NCBI GenBank assembly: GCA_963565915.1
Contig: OY751485.1
Span: 5,828,001-5,892,000 of the forward strand
Length of the DNA: 64,000 nucleotides
Direction of reading: 5' to 3'
From: Entoloma clypeatum
Taxonomy: Eukaryota > Basidiomycota > Agaricomycetes > Agaricales > Entolomataceae
The notes under the pieces were generated by a model, which did no database searches, was not told the origin of the DNA, and saw nothing but the letters and a program-made list of their open reading frames with translations. Below are positions 25,074-35,816 of the stretch, piece after piece. A program made the translations under genes and the position numbers. Numbering within the stretch: the first letter of the stretch is position 1; the number at the start of each line of letters is the position of its first letter.

Positions 25074-26456
25074 TTAATAGCAAAAGATGGTGCCGATGCC
25101 GACGCCTTGGTACGGGCCTGGTGAAGGAACGAAGATCGATGGTCAGTTCACGAAGGCAAGGGTGAGTGAGAGGTGAGCGAACCGAGGTGATCCAAGATGT
25201 TGCCTTTCAGGATGTTAGGAACCGTGGAGTCGGTGCATTGGGGATCACTACCGTTATCGTCGCCTGGTAGATGAGCGTCAAAGCGAGGTTACTACACGTG
25301 GGCTACAGGCCGAGACTTACCAGCACATGCGACGGCGTTGCCCGCGGAGAGGATATGCTGAGTAGGCATATTCACATTTTAGCACGTTTGCAGAACAGGG
25401 AGCTCCGCTGTGAGACGTACGATTTCGCCCTGTGGGTGCTCATATCCCAGAAAACGACCAGGAAGAGTGGGGATCAAGTCTTGTTTGTAGTTGACTCGCT
25501 GGATATCTGATACCTGACATGCGTTGTCCATTAATATTTCCCTTTTCGTCTTGCAACCTCGCCGACAAACCTTGGATTCAAAGAACGACACAAAGTTGGG
25601 GTCACCGACTCTGGGACACCCAAAGGTACGTACGCTTATACCAACGGACGATGGGAGTCGCAGGCTGAGGGAGAGCGCGTCGAGAACGGAGATGGCGGCT
25701 CCCAGGGAATGACCCACCTAGATAGAGGTTGGGCGTGTCATGAGACAGTTACATATGCAAACGACGTATGGCTTACAGTGGCGACATGGCTCGCACCAGT
25801 GTTCGCGAGGAGTTTTCGTACTTCGACGAAGATTGCATCGGCGGTGAGTGCGTGCGCATCGCGGAAACCATGGTGCACTTGCATTTTGCTCGATGCGCCC
25901 GGGAACAATGTGGAATTGAGGGCGGCCTTGCCGAACTTGGCGTCCGTCAAGTCGGATTTACTATTTCGGATGAATTTGAGCATGCAACAGGGTGCAAGTC
26001 GTTGTTACTTACAGCTGTGTAGGATCCGTCCCCTCGTGTCCGACAACGATCGTGTTTTCTTGCGGCCAGAACCCAACAAAGACTGGGGACGTGGAAGTAT
26101 CGTCAAGATCAACCCAAGCTGGGGACTCGGAAACAATGTAAGAAAACTCACAATTCTGAACGTTGTTTCCATCACCACCGATGAGGGTGGGATTGAACCC
26201 AGAAAGCGCCTTGCAGGCCTCTAGGGTATGTCGATGGTGTGAGTCCACGATCGCAGGGATGACGTGACTTACGGCCACATTTCCATCCCTGGATCTTAGA
26301 CGTCGGGCAGTATGCCACGCGTGAAAACTGGGCGAAAGGGACGATGGCGGAGAGTTGGGAAGGTGTGAGAACAGTCCCGCGGCGCTCAAGAGAGGTGGGC
26401 AGCGCATTGACTCCAATAAGAGCGAGTAGACCGAGAGCAAGCGCAGACGAGAACAT
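25074..26456 (-). CDS. Secreted class 3 lipase
   Basis: Nine exons (26456-26273, 26220-26152, 26082-26013, 25960-25777, 25717-25571, 25513-25421, 25357-25321, 25263-25183, 25117-25074) join in phase to 302 residues, the usual length. A signal peptide (MFSSALALGLLALIGVNA) is followed by a short pro-region containing RR. The nucleophile elbow is GHSLGAA with Ser173. The other triad members are probably Asp230 (KQDLIP) and His287 (DHLGPY). The oxyanion region reads VVGHEGTDP. FGCPRVGDPNF and PGRFLGYEHPQGEI are family hallmarks. Such enzymes hydrolyse triacylglycerols or feruloyl esters outside the cell. Cys residues near the C-terminus suggest disulfides. The gene appears intact. Confidence 0.93.
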
Positions 26457-27972
26457 TTTCGAGAGCGTTAGGTCGTTCGGATCTTTTTTGGAAAAGAGAT
26501 CGTGGCGTTGAATAATTGAAGGGAGGTGCCCCAAGGCACTAGAGGACGATGCTGTCAGAAAGAGAGGAACACATACCCAAGATATACCCTCCCCCAGGGG
26601 CGCGTGATTCTCGAACCCATGAGGTCAAGGCTGCGTTGTAAGTTCATGAGGCGGGGGTAGGGTCGGGTGCTCTTGCCAGACGACCAATTCCCAGATCAAT
26701 ATCGACAACTCATTGATGATTTAAAATTAACCCTGAGTCGTGCACAGTCTTATTACAACACCTACCTGTTACCACGCCGAATCCCATGACCACCCACGGA
26801 TCCAATATTTGTCGCGACGGTCGTGGTCGTTTCGACCTTTAGGATGTCTGAATGGGTTCCGGTTTCCACCTAGCATGGCCTCTGAGTCCTTGGCGATAAA
26901 AAGAATTCTGCAGTGGCACGATTCACGGAAAGCTCGATAATTTCGCAGACGATGATCCAGGCAGTGGCAAAATTGAAAAAATAGTTCCAAACATCCGATT
27001 CCCGACGAAGCCCTAGTAATAACCCCTTTCGGCGCCACCCCGCACCCCGCATTTTGAACCCATGACCACCCGGAAGGCCGAAGCAAAACAACGCGTTAGG
27101 ATCATTACAAATTGCGGCGCAAAAATACCTAAAGTTGATTACTCCAGTCTACTCCTCATGGAACGGATCCATAAATGGCTCCGTCAAAGACGGTATGTTC
27201 TTATCTTATCAATCTCATCGCCAGAATCGAGCAAGTGTTAAGGATCGCTGCAAACCCGACGGCAGCACCCACCAGGGGTTGTCAGTTGATCAAAGTAACT
27301 TATACAGGTAGACTGCTGTGCTCTCAAATTTCATCGAGGACGGCTTCGGGTTGGGTTTTGTCCCGAGGTCCATACTTAATTTCCCTACACGAGTCTCTTT
27401 CACCTGATGATACATTGATGACTCTTTGCTGACCCAACTCTTCGTATGCAGCACATGGCCAGCCAGATGTATCGCGATCTCGGCCTTCAAATTATGCCCG
27501 AGAGACCTTCCTTCCCCTGTCGCCTGCCCTGGTGAGCTGTCTTGATCGTTGACAGAGGGACAGATGGTCTCAGCTCGTTGTGTCGTTATCCGCACCGTTG
27601 TTATGTCGATATCAGGTCAAAATGTATAGAAGAGACTAGAGGCAAAAGCACTCGGAATCCATCAACAAACGCGTGAATACACGAGTCATGTAGCACTGAC
27701 TTCGGTGGGCATGCTCTAGTGGATCGACCCCAGAAAGACGGAAGGCGGTCACAGTCCTGACACGCATCGCTTTGTCAAAGAGAAAAACAGGTCTGGAGTC
27801 TCGAATAAAGAATCTATCTTGATAGTCCTATAGAACTAGATCATACACGTTATACCTAGTCATGAAAAGATCGTGAAAGGTCCTCCCATTTTTCCTTGTA
27901 TCCGACCTGTAGGAAGATATATTTCGCGACGATTGCCATCTGAGTATGGACCGCAAATCAGCAAGGCATTCT
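26457..27972. other. Intergenic, possible relic exons
   Basis: About 1.5 kb. Near 27174-27530 there are pieces with good splice signals (MAPSKT before GTATGT at 27192, then open segments to about 27530) but no frame I can join into a recognisable protein. They may be exons of a small or decayed gene. The left end should contain the lipase promoter. Confidence 0.3.
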
Positions 27973-28930
27973 TCAATCCGATTCAATAATCGTGATGGAT
28001 GAATCATTATGTGAATCATGCGTCGCATTGCTTGTGTTGTTGTTAGAACTGTTATTCCAAACGCCACCGTAATACATCGCCTGGTGAGTGTTCCGATCCT
28101 GTTGCGTTTGCGTCATCTGGGCGAAAGGATTAGTGTGTCGGGGCTGGCTATTGCGTGAAGCGCGGGGCTCAGATCCAGCGGGAGAAGAAGAAGAAGAGTT
28201 GAAGACCAGAGAAGGAGAGGTAAACGGAGTCGTCGTGGACGTCGAGGGAGTTGAAGACGAGAATCGTTGATCATCCTCGAATATCTCAGCCCCCGCATCA
28301 TCACTCATTCCGGCATCGCTACCCTCGTCACTAAAGTCCTGATCCACTTCTCTCGGAGCTCCGAAGTCTCCTCTCCGAGGTGCATCTTCAAGGTGGACCC
28401 GTCTCATCTCTGCTGCGATCGCTCGCAAGCGGCGCGCTTCTGCGATGTTCGGGTAGGTGCTTGTGCTGCGGCTGGAAGGGGACTTGTGGTGGGTTTGTTT
28501 CCATTGGGTTGTGGATGGCAAGGCGGCGTTTTGACTATGCTGTGCTCCAAAGGCTGTGCTTGCATGCTTCATGTGTCTGTCTATCGCAAATGTCGGCCCC
28601 TCGCCATCTAGCACTGAAAAAAAAGTAGCCAACATACCCTGAGCTCCACCTTTTCGCGCAGGAGAAGTCGGATTGAAGAGTTTGTCGCCATTATAACGTT
28701 TTGTGCCTGCAAAAGACACGCATGATATCACATCTGTGTCGGGACAGAGGAGCAGACGTACCTCTCAAATTGGTTGAGGAATCGTTATATGATCCCCTAG
28801 TTTCCGTGCTCATACTGTTGTACGAATCGAGGTTGTACACGCTTCCGTTGTAGATATTCTGATCACCATGTGTCTCACTAAACGTGCATCCATGAATATT
28901 GACGTGTTGAGCGTTCTGAAAGAAAGGCAT
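27973..28930 (-). CDS. Acidic Ser-rich protein with NAxxVNIHG-type N-terminus, unknown function
   Basis: Exons 28930-28762 and 28706-27973 join across a 55-bp intron in phase 1 to about 300 residues. The N-terminus (PFFQNAQHVNIHGCTF, then GDQNIYNGSVYN) resembles a start common in Agaricomycete proteins, where a beta-rich NA-N-I-G-F motif precedes a variable body. Next come a basic stretch (AEARRLRAIAAEMRR), an acidic stretch (EVDQDFSDEGSDAGMSDDAG) and long Ser/Thr and Asn/Gln runs. An upstream exon ending SSFSDQ (about 29100) could splice to the same acceptor, so the start is not certain. Function unknown. Confidence 0.6.
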
Positions 28931-30628
28931 AGTTTATTGATTTGCCTGGATAGACCTGAGCTGAGGGTAGCGGTGGGGTGGGGGATGATAGGAAGAGGCG
29001 AGGGGCAACAAACAGGTGATGGCACGGTAGATAAACACGAACAGCCTTCGTTCGACAGTTGACACTAGCGCCCGTTCTCGCATGTGACCGGTTTACCTGA
29101 TCACTAAAACTAGAGGCCTCATGGCTGAGCGCTGATGTATGGACACTGCCATGGACATGCCACCGCTGATACGTTCTATCACGGATTACACCAATCAGAG
29201 TCACTGCTGACATAAAATCAGTGTTAGAACTAGAACGATGGAACATGGAATGCCTAATACACACCTTGCGACCAACAAGAGCAAGAGTAAAAGGTTTTCA
29301 ACCGGTCACGTGCTAGTAGTACGCGAAGTTTACGCGTTGTTTGACCTCATCCCACCACCAAGAACCTACCAGACCTCTGCACTTATGGAAGACGCGCCTG
29401 GTTCCATACAACCATCGATGAGACGGCCTGTATTGCGATTACCTTCGGATCTTCTTCTCTTATTTTTCTGATCCTTCGTGACACGTTCGTTGGCAGCATC
29501 GATGGCATTTCGGATGATCATAGCAGCTTGCGCAGGAGGACTCCACCTCTTGGAATCTGTCATCTCTGCAAAACATGCAGGGATCCCCTCTGGTGCATGA
29601 TCGAAATATCTCGTCTCTGGAGGTTGAACTCCTATTCGTCTCAGACCTGAGCTTACTATCTGTGGTATCACAATCGCAGCAGTGTCTGATCACACTGCGT
29701 TTTATCGCCTATCCTAGAGAGCTTCCTGAAACTCGGAAAACAGAGGCGATTCATGCAGTGGATTGACTCTGTGATATCAATATTTCGCGATGCTGGAGTA
29801 TCTTGCGAAAGCACGTCGTTCCCTTCCTATCCTCCTTGTCTTTACAAAGCCACGATGTTAACGGAAAATATTCATACCCTATCTCCACCTTTACGCACTG
29901 GCAAACGACAACGAATAGCCTCAAGGCTTGCTTTCGACGCTCCGCAACATCAACTCTCTTCATTTTCACCTCGCCGAATTCGCAAGAGCCCTTAGTATTC
30001 GCTCAATGATCTTGCCATCTACGCTGGCTTCATCGGTGATTTGTCGCATACGTCGCCTCCGAGCTATCCTCAGTCGATCTACCGTCTCTTACCACTGTTC
30101 ATTGGAGATTTCTTCTGGGTTTCCCAACAAGGTCTCGCTCTATTACGTTCACATGCTCGGGATTGATGTCCTCCATCCCTCCGAGGGAGCGTTCTATAAG
30201 ACCCGATCGTGCGACCCGCTTCGCGGGAAGGCGCTCTGGGGAGGGACATCCACCCGCTCATTTCATCCCATAGTAATCGCCCTCGACGTTGGGAACTCTG
30301 GCGGCTTTCCTTGTTGATATACTTGTGGATGGATTGGGTGTGCCATTCGTCCTCTGAAATGGATATTTTCCATCTCGGCCGCTGACAAAAGCACAATCAT
30401 CAAACCTCAAGCGTCAATGCTATTAAACGTTAAACTCTTGAGAGCCCAGAGGAGTGGTCGGTCAATCATGATGCAGGTCATCTGTGTTATAACCCTCGGT
30501 AAAAAGGAATGGTTTGCGAGTTGCATATATGTGGTGCTTTCCGTTGGTCAACGAAATCAGATGGAGCGAAGGCACTCGCTCAGAAGCTTTATGAGATTGC
30601 GCTGTTTTCGGCCAAGCAAAAGCGGAAT
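28931..30628. other. Intergenic with possible gene relics
   Basis: A possible minus-strand ORF at 29366-29671 is listed separately. On the plus strand, about 29755-30200 contains broken frames (TLRNINSLHFHLAEFARALS, then SLEISSGFPNKVSLYYVHML) that vaguely resemble F-box/LRR sequence interrupted by stops and frameshifts. I treat this as a possible relic only. Confidence 0.3.
29366..29671 (-). CDS. Possible small hypothetical protein
   Basis: A 101-codon ORF starting at an ATG reads soluble, mixed-charge sequence (PPETRYFDHAPEGIPACF, AAMIIRNAIDAANERVTK) with a basic KNKRRR patch. Composition is protein-like, but there is no recognised domain, no clear promoter and no homologue I can name. It could also be an exon of a longer gene. 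Confidence 0.25.
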   Translation of the reverse strand: MIPQIVSSGLRRIGVQPPETRYFDHAPEGIPACFAEMTDSKRWSPPAQAAMIIRNAIDAANERVTKDQKNKRRRSEGNRNTGRLIDGCMEPGASSISAEVW

Positions 30629-30700
30629 GATGAGAGTGGGATTCGAACCCACGCCCTTTCGGACCAGATAACGAGGTGAGCCACCCTGGTCACCTACATA
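30629..30700 (-). other. tRNA-like remnant (possible SINE head)
   Basis: On the minus strand the 3' part looks like a tRNA: a T-arm GTGGGTTCGAATCCCAC with a perfect B-box, preceded by GTCCGAAAGGGC, which resembles the variable region of some fungal tRNAs. The 5' half is wrong: no acceptor strand pairs with TCTCATC, and a GACCAG...CTGGTC stem replaces the D and anticodon arms. It is therefore a pseudo-tRNA or tRNA-derived repeat rather than a working gene. Confidence 0.4.
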
Positions 30701-30846
30701 ACCTAGCACTTGACATAGCCACAAATATCGGCTCCATCATCGGCGGGTCTTTTCTACGTCTCTTTCCACGCCCCAACTTCGACTGACTCAACCAAGTCGC
30801 CGAGCCACATTCAATCTCTCTTGATAGCCATGGCACGAACTTTGAC

Positions 30847-31521
30847 TACTATGGGTGACCGGGTGTTGCAAAACTTTTTAAAGAGGGCTTATCGTGCTAC
30901 ATCCACTGCCTCAAATGACTTGATTCTTTTACCGTCGTACAGCCTGGCTTTCTGGCTTTAATTGTCTCCACTTGATCTTGAGGATATGTGGCAAGGAAAA
31001 ATAACTGGAGCGGGAGGAAATTGGCACACCATTTTCACTAGGTTGTGCAAAATATGTCACACTCGGGTCACATCACAATTTACGTCTCCGCCCTGCAGAG
31101 CCTCCTGCCTCTTTGGGGGAGGTCCTGTCGGAGTTCGAACCATACGACGCTCGATGAGTTTTGTTGTCACGCTCAAGATTCGACGAGTGTCCACGTCTTG
31201 TATACCTCATGTTTCTGTCCCGGAGAAATTGTTTTAAGGATGGATAACAATAAAACATATCATATCCCGAAGGATGAAGGTGCCCGCTCAAACATCAATT
31301 TTACCAAGATAGAACAAGCTCGAAAATCGTGGTTTTTCATGGTTTTTCAGCTCTGATTTCATTGAGGGACAGGAATGTCATGTTTCGAAGTTACAGTGGT
31401 CTCCTAAAGTGCCTAAAGATTCCCGATCTATGAGACATCAGTTGCTCAAGATGCGGGAATGCGCCCATCGGAGAAATTTTGCATAACTAGGTGATTTTGC
31501 AACACCCGGTCACCCATAGTA
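30847..31521. mobile_element. Non-autonomous TIR element with TA target duplication (MITE-like)
   Basis: The terminal inverted repeat begins CTATGGGTGACCGGGTGTTG and continues CAAAA: left copy from 30849, right copy ending at 31519, identical over about 25 bp. TA flanks both ends (30847-30848 and 31520-31521). The interior (about 620 bp) has no transposase frame; the longest ORF is about 100 codons without motifs. TA duplication points to the Tc1/mariner group of DNA transposons, but the family is inferred from the TSD only. Confidence 0.75.
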
Positions 31522-32343
31522 AATTAGAAGACTTAACTGCCAGATGATTTTTTTATTGGATCAAAATTGACTGAGTTATATTTTTCTTTGACGGCCTAAA
31601 TTGGCACCATGCCTAAATAAGGAAGGTACATACTATATTTGGTATATTACTAAGCTGAATAAACATCCAAGTGACCCCTTCTGAGGCTCAAAAAAGCCTC
31701 ATTCTTCGCTTCAGGGGACAAATCACATCATTTAGGTTGAAAATATACTGCTTGAGGGCCCTCGAAAAACCACTCAAGGTAGCATATGTACTGTATAGTT
31801 AGGTTGCCGACCAAATTGGCGCTTGCACAAAGTAGGTGGTGACTAGATGTGTTGCACCATACTCGAAAGGGATGATGAATATCCGATTATCGGCTCTGGA
31901 CAGGGCACGGGTGGGGCTTACATGGGCCAACTTGCAACCATCATCAAGGCTTGGCACAAGACTCCACCCCACGCCCACGGAAGCAGTCGCGCAAAAGGAA
32001 TGCCTCCACGGACCACCTGACCGCACCTTGAATCAAGAAGTCGATAAACTGCTCTTCCATAGGTCTCACGTGCGCTGGTCACCATCGAGATCGTTCTTGG
32101 ATCTTCCGAAAGTGTGTATGAGTTCAAACGTTCAAACATTCAAGCTTCAAGTGCTATGCACACAGGCAGAGGTTGTACGTAATTCCGATTGATCAGAGGT
32201 CCCATTTTTCCAAAAATAGACAGGTAATCATCAATGATTTTTGCGTGATTTTTTTTCCATAAAAACGGTGCAGTTCGCCCTCGTTTATCGCCCTTACTGT
32301 CTCGCCCCGTCCCTTCCATGCCGCCACCATAACACTGCACCTC
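31522..32343. other. Intergenic upstream of the intronless membrane gene
   Basis: About 0.8 kb. A small hairpin (GAGGCT, six-base loop, AGCCTC) lies near 31680-31700. Otherwise there are short ORFs only. Confidence 0.35.
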
Positions 32344-34011
32344 ATGTCCCAACAAATTCACGATCCCCACATACCTTTCGAATCTGATTTCACTCCACTT
32401 TCGGGGACCCTCTCGGCCAATCATGCCCCCGGTCTGGAAAAACGAACAGAGTCTCCCACTCCCATAACCACCGTCGATCTGCAACCTCAAGAGATCACTC
32501 GCACGCAGCTCCTCGGGTTCCTGCTAAAAACCACTGGTCCATGGGTCGCAGCAGGGATCTGTATCATGATCGCCGGAACCGCTATCGTCCAAGCCGCCCT
32601 CTTCTTCCGTATCTACAGTTGCCCTCGTGGTGCGACGTGTCCTGATTCCTACGACCCCAACGGAAACGTCTTGCAGCTCGTCCAAACGCTCATGCAATAT
32701 TGGCTGCAGATCGGCACCACCATCGCCTCGTGTGGACTGGTGAAACTCATGGCGTACCAGTCATGGTTCGTGCTGAAGAAGCAGGGGAACACAATCGAGA
32801 ACCTCGATCTCAACATTGGCGCTATCAAGGGCAGCTCCCTTGACGCAGTGCGGCTGCTTCTCAAGCGCGGCAACCGATCATTGAGCGTCTTCGCCTTGGG
32901 TCAAGTCGCTATAACAGCCGCGATATCCCTGATCGTCGGTCTTTCCATCTTCCGAGCCACCGGATACGTCACGATCAGCTTCTACTACCCAATCATCCTC
33001 ACTCTTCCCAACAGCAGCCTCCGGAACCTCAACACGGACCAGCAGATTGCGGCCATTGGAAAACTGCAGGAATGGATACGGACTAACGATACTTCGCACG
33101 GACTCGCCGACGGGTTTCAAGGCACGCTCGTCGTGCCCGACAACAGGACCGTGTACGCCTTGGATCCTCAACCCGGTGGCACACGGATCACAGGCGACAT
33201 TTCCTGCACCCCGGTCGACAATTACACAATCACAAACGACCCAAGTACCGGTGTCCAATATAATATACTGTACAACCAGCAGAAGTACATAGCTCTGGCG
33301 TCTCAACAGCTGGGGGTGTGCATGATCAGGACAGACACCGCGTCTACACTCTACCTCTGGGTTAGCAACGAGGATGGATGGATCCCTAACTCTGCCACGA
33401 CGAGCGACGGGGGAATGAATATGGCGGTATGCAACCACACTATCCGTATGGTTGACATTTCGGACACGGGCTTTGGGAGCGGAACCCAATACGTCAAGCC
33501 CAGCCAACCAGTCACGGGCGGCTGCGACAGCAACGATGACCTCGTCTGTGCCGCTGACTCCGTCAATAACGCCATCGTAAGTTGGTACGGCGGGAAGGGC
33601 ACGGCGTTTTGGGGGATCTCATGTAGAGAAGGCATGCTCGCGCCATTAAAAAACGCCGGCCAACCTTGTCCTGTCACCGCCTCCGCCTGGAGCACTACTG
33701 TCACGGCCATGCTCGACGCCATCGTCCAGACCGCTCCTCGCAGCGGCAACGCGACGCAGAACCTCACGGTGACAGTGGAGAAGAGGAGCGTGAAGCGGTG
33801 GTGGCTCCAGGCTCTGATCCCGCTTGCGACGGCCGTGCTATATGTTCTGGCGGTCGGGCATACGGTGAGGGTGAGTCGGGGGTATAGGACGTTAAAAGTG
33901 CTGGATTTGGGGGAAGTAATTGCGGCGGCGCAGACGGATGACGTTAGGCACCTTGTGCAGAGGGGCGTATTGAGGAAGGATACGAATGTTGGGGCGAGAT
34001 TTGCTGCATAG
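32344..34011 (+). CDS. Intronless polytopic membrane protein, unknown function
   Basis: A single uninterrupted ORF encodes 555 residues. The N-terminal 60 residues are soluble. Hydrophobic segments lie at about 64-88 (PWVAAGICIMIAGTAIVQAA), 110-135, 181-204 (FALGQVAITAAISLIVGLSIF) and 495-518 (LQALIPLATAVLYVLAVGH). Between the third and fourth is a domain of nearly 300 residues with several N-glycosylation sequons (NDT, NRT, NYT, NHT, NAT, NLT) and paired Cys, so it probably faces the lumen or exterior. The C-terminal tail is cytosolic. The layout is familiar from fungal hypothetical proteins with no assigned function. The absence of introns is unusual among its multi-exon neighbours. Confidence 0.85.
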   Translation: MSQQIHDPHIPFESDFTPLSGTLSANHAPGLEKRTESPTPITTVDLQPQEITRTQLLGFLLKTTGPWVAAGICIMIAGTAIVQAALFFRIYSCPRGATCPDSYDPNGNVLQLVQTLMQYWLQIGTTIASCGLVKLMAYQSWFVLKKQGNTIENLDLNIGAIKGSSLDAVRLLLKRGNRSLSVFALGQVAITAAISLIVGLSIFRATGYVTISFYYPIILTLPNSSLRNLNTDQQIAAIGKLQEWIRTNDTSHGLADGFQGTLVVPDNRTVYALDPQPGGTRITGDISCTPVDNYTITNDPSTGVQYNILYNQQKYIALASQQLGVCMIRTDTASTLYLWVSNEDGWIPNSATTSDGGMNMAVCNHTIRMVDISDTGFGSGTQYVKPSQPVTGGCDSNDDLVCAADSVNNAIVSWYGGKGTAFWGISCREGMLAPLKNAGQPCPVTASAWSTTVTAMLDAIVQTAPRSGNATQNLTVTVEKRSVKRWWLQALIPLATAVLYVLAVGHTVRVSRGYRTLKVLDLGEVIAAAQTDDVRHLVQRGVLRKDTNVGARFAA

Positions 34012-35522
34012 TAGTAGGGTCGATTACGGGGAGGGTGTTGAGGACCGATAGGAGTGTCGAGGGGGACGATGCGCCTTTTGTCAAGCCACAATGTATAGAA
34101 GCCGAAGCTTAGCAAGTTTTGGGAAATGAAGTTCCCCGAGTGCAAGAAATAAACCTGGATTGATACACAGCATTACTTCAAGGTTCGTCAGGAAGACAGG
34201 TACTTACTCCGATCACGCGCATGCACAATTTCGGTCCCATTTGGCGGGCGCATCCCCGTTGACGTTTACGGCTGGTTGACGGTGTCTTATGTCCGTCGAA
34301 CAGGTACGTGACCAATATTTCATGACTACTACTACTTAATATACAATTGAAAGGACCTCGGAAAGGCGCTGCGACTTTCCTTCCTTGACTCGGAGTACTG
34401 TATGTCCGGCCTGGTTCGAATCAGGACCCCCCGACTCTTTCCTGTGTGATTCGCTGATTTTTCTGCCGAGCAGTATCCGCGTTCGCGTGGCCTGATACAA
34501 GTAGTCGCATGAGAATATCGCGTTCCGTGCGTTTCTGGGACAGATGGTCCGGATTTGGATCAGAGAGTTGTCAGTCATACGGTCTGCCTATGCTGAGGTG
34601 AAGTTCTTTCAAGTAAGTACAGCACCTGGGCACCAGGCCGTAAATTGAAATACGATCATCGAACCTTGTTAGAGGTACAGTCTACAAGCCCCTTGATACT
34701 ATATAGCAGAGAATTATACCGTTTCACCACAAGATCTTGTCTAAACCGGTGGGGGCCCATATACATACGGTTCACCGCGTGTACATAGCATTGGGACCGA
34801 TCTGGGCTCCCTTAAATTGGCTGCGTCAGTCACCATGCACCGGAGTTTCCTGGCCACTCGATTCCCGACCTCCATCCCTTTGAACTTCGGACCTCCTGTT
34901 TCGTCAGAACAGGGCGGAGCAAGCACCCCGAGGCGTTACGTTGTTTACTTCAGTGCTTCCGCGTGGATGTGGTGCATACTACAGCTAAATGCGAAACTAG
35001 TATAGGCGGTTGAAAACAAACAATATCTCGGGCGGGGCCCCCGATGGCCCAAATTGGTAATGATGGATTGCGCTGTCAGCAATGGTGAGGCGGCAACCAA
35101 TGGTGAAGAGGCAACGAGTCCCAAATTCAATCCCGCCCGATGTCCTGTTTTTTTCCCAACCGGCCATCATTTCGCATTTAGCTGTAATGTGTGTTACATG
35201 TTATATTACCTCCGTGGTCCCGATTTATCGTCCCGCGAAACATCATGCTAACCACCTACAGGCTGTGACGAGATTCATATTCTCTTGAATGTGCACCCAT
35301 TGAATATTTATCGTTTTTCTTTGAGAAACACTGATCACTGTCAGGAGCATACTAACTAATGGTTTATCCATCCCGTCAGGAAACCCCCGCCAGAAGTTGT
35401 TCAGTCGGCCGGCCTGTGACCGTGGGCTACTCGCTGCAGGGATGGTTGGGTGTTCTAGAAAATCCGATTTAAAAAATACGTTTGGTGTTTCATGATTGGG
35501 TTTCGGAAGCACCTGGAGTGCA
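34012..35522. other. Intergenic, no gene recognised
   Basis: About 1.5 kb. The sequence near 34408-34424 (CCTGGTTCGAATCAGG) resembles a tRNA T-arm but no cloverleaf forms around it. ORFs are short. Confidence 0.35.
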
Positions 35523-35529
35523 TATAAAA
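35523..35529 (+). promoter_or_regulatory. TATA box of the Cys-rich secreted protein gene
   Basis: TATAAAA lies 52 bp before the ATG at 35581, with a CA/CT-rich leader between them. This supports real transcription of the small gene. Confidence 0.55.
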
Positions 35530-35580
35530 GGTGTGGGGCATTCGTAAGCTCTCGCACAGCAGTCACCGACAACCCTCGCC

Positions 35581-35816
35581 ATGCACTTTGGCTGCACTCT
35601 GTTTTTCACCATCGCTCTCTGCATTGCAAGCAGCTTGGCATCCTCGCTCCCCTTGGAAGCGCGCAACTGCCTTCCCGCCGGAAGCTACAAGCCCGCCAGC
35701 ACACATTTTGTATGTTGTAGTGGTAGCCATTGTCAGCCGAAGTTTGACTGCGTGAGTCGTCCGAGTTACCAATTCTGCCAGGTTGACCTGAGCATTCGAA
35801 CACACAGACTTGTTAG
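35581..35816 (+). CDS. Small secreted cysteine-rich protein
   Basis: The ATG opens a clear signal peptide (MHFGCTLFFTIALCIASSLA) followed by a short pro-like segment ending LEAR. A strong donor (GTGAGT at 35752) and acceptor (CACACAG ending 35807) remove 56 bp and give 59 residues: exons 35581-35751 and 35808-35816. The mature part then has six Cys in the order C-x13-CC-x4-C-x5-C-x-C, a compact disulfide-knot-like pattern. If unspliced, the frame runs to 35874 (97 residues) and also keeps six Cys. Small secreted Cys-rich proteins of fungi act at the cell surface, as effectors or as antimicrobials; which applies here cannot be told. Confidence 0.6.

Noticed and set aside
9064..26456. Secondary metabolite gene cluster
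   Set aside because: Two dioxygenases and a reductase are present, but there is no backbone enzyme (PKS, NRPS, terpene synthase), P450 or transporter, and the genes are interleaved with unrelated ones.
26600..26640. GGGTTCGAGAATC-like B-box on the minus strand
   Set aside because: The flanking bases do not form a T-stem and no A-box lies at the right distance.
29755..30200. Possible F-box relic on the plus strand
   Set aside because: Resemblance to F-box/LRR sequence is weak and needs several frame changes; not enough to call a pseudogene.
34400..34430. tRNA-like T-arm CCTGGTTCGAATCAGG
   Set aside because: No matching acceptor, D or anticodon arms can be drawn on either strand.
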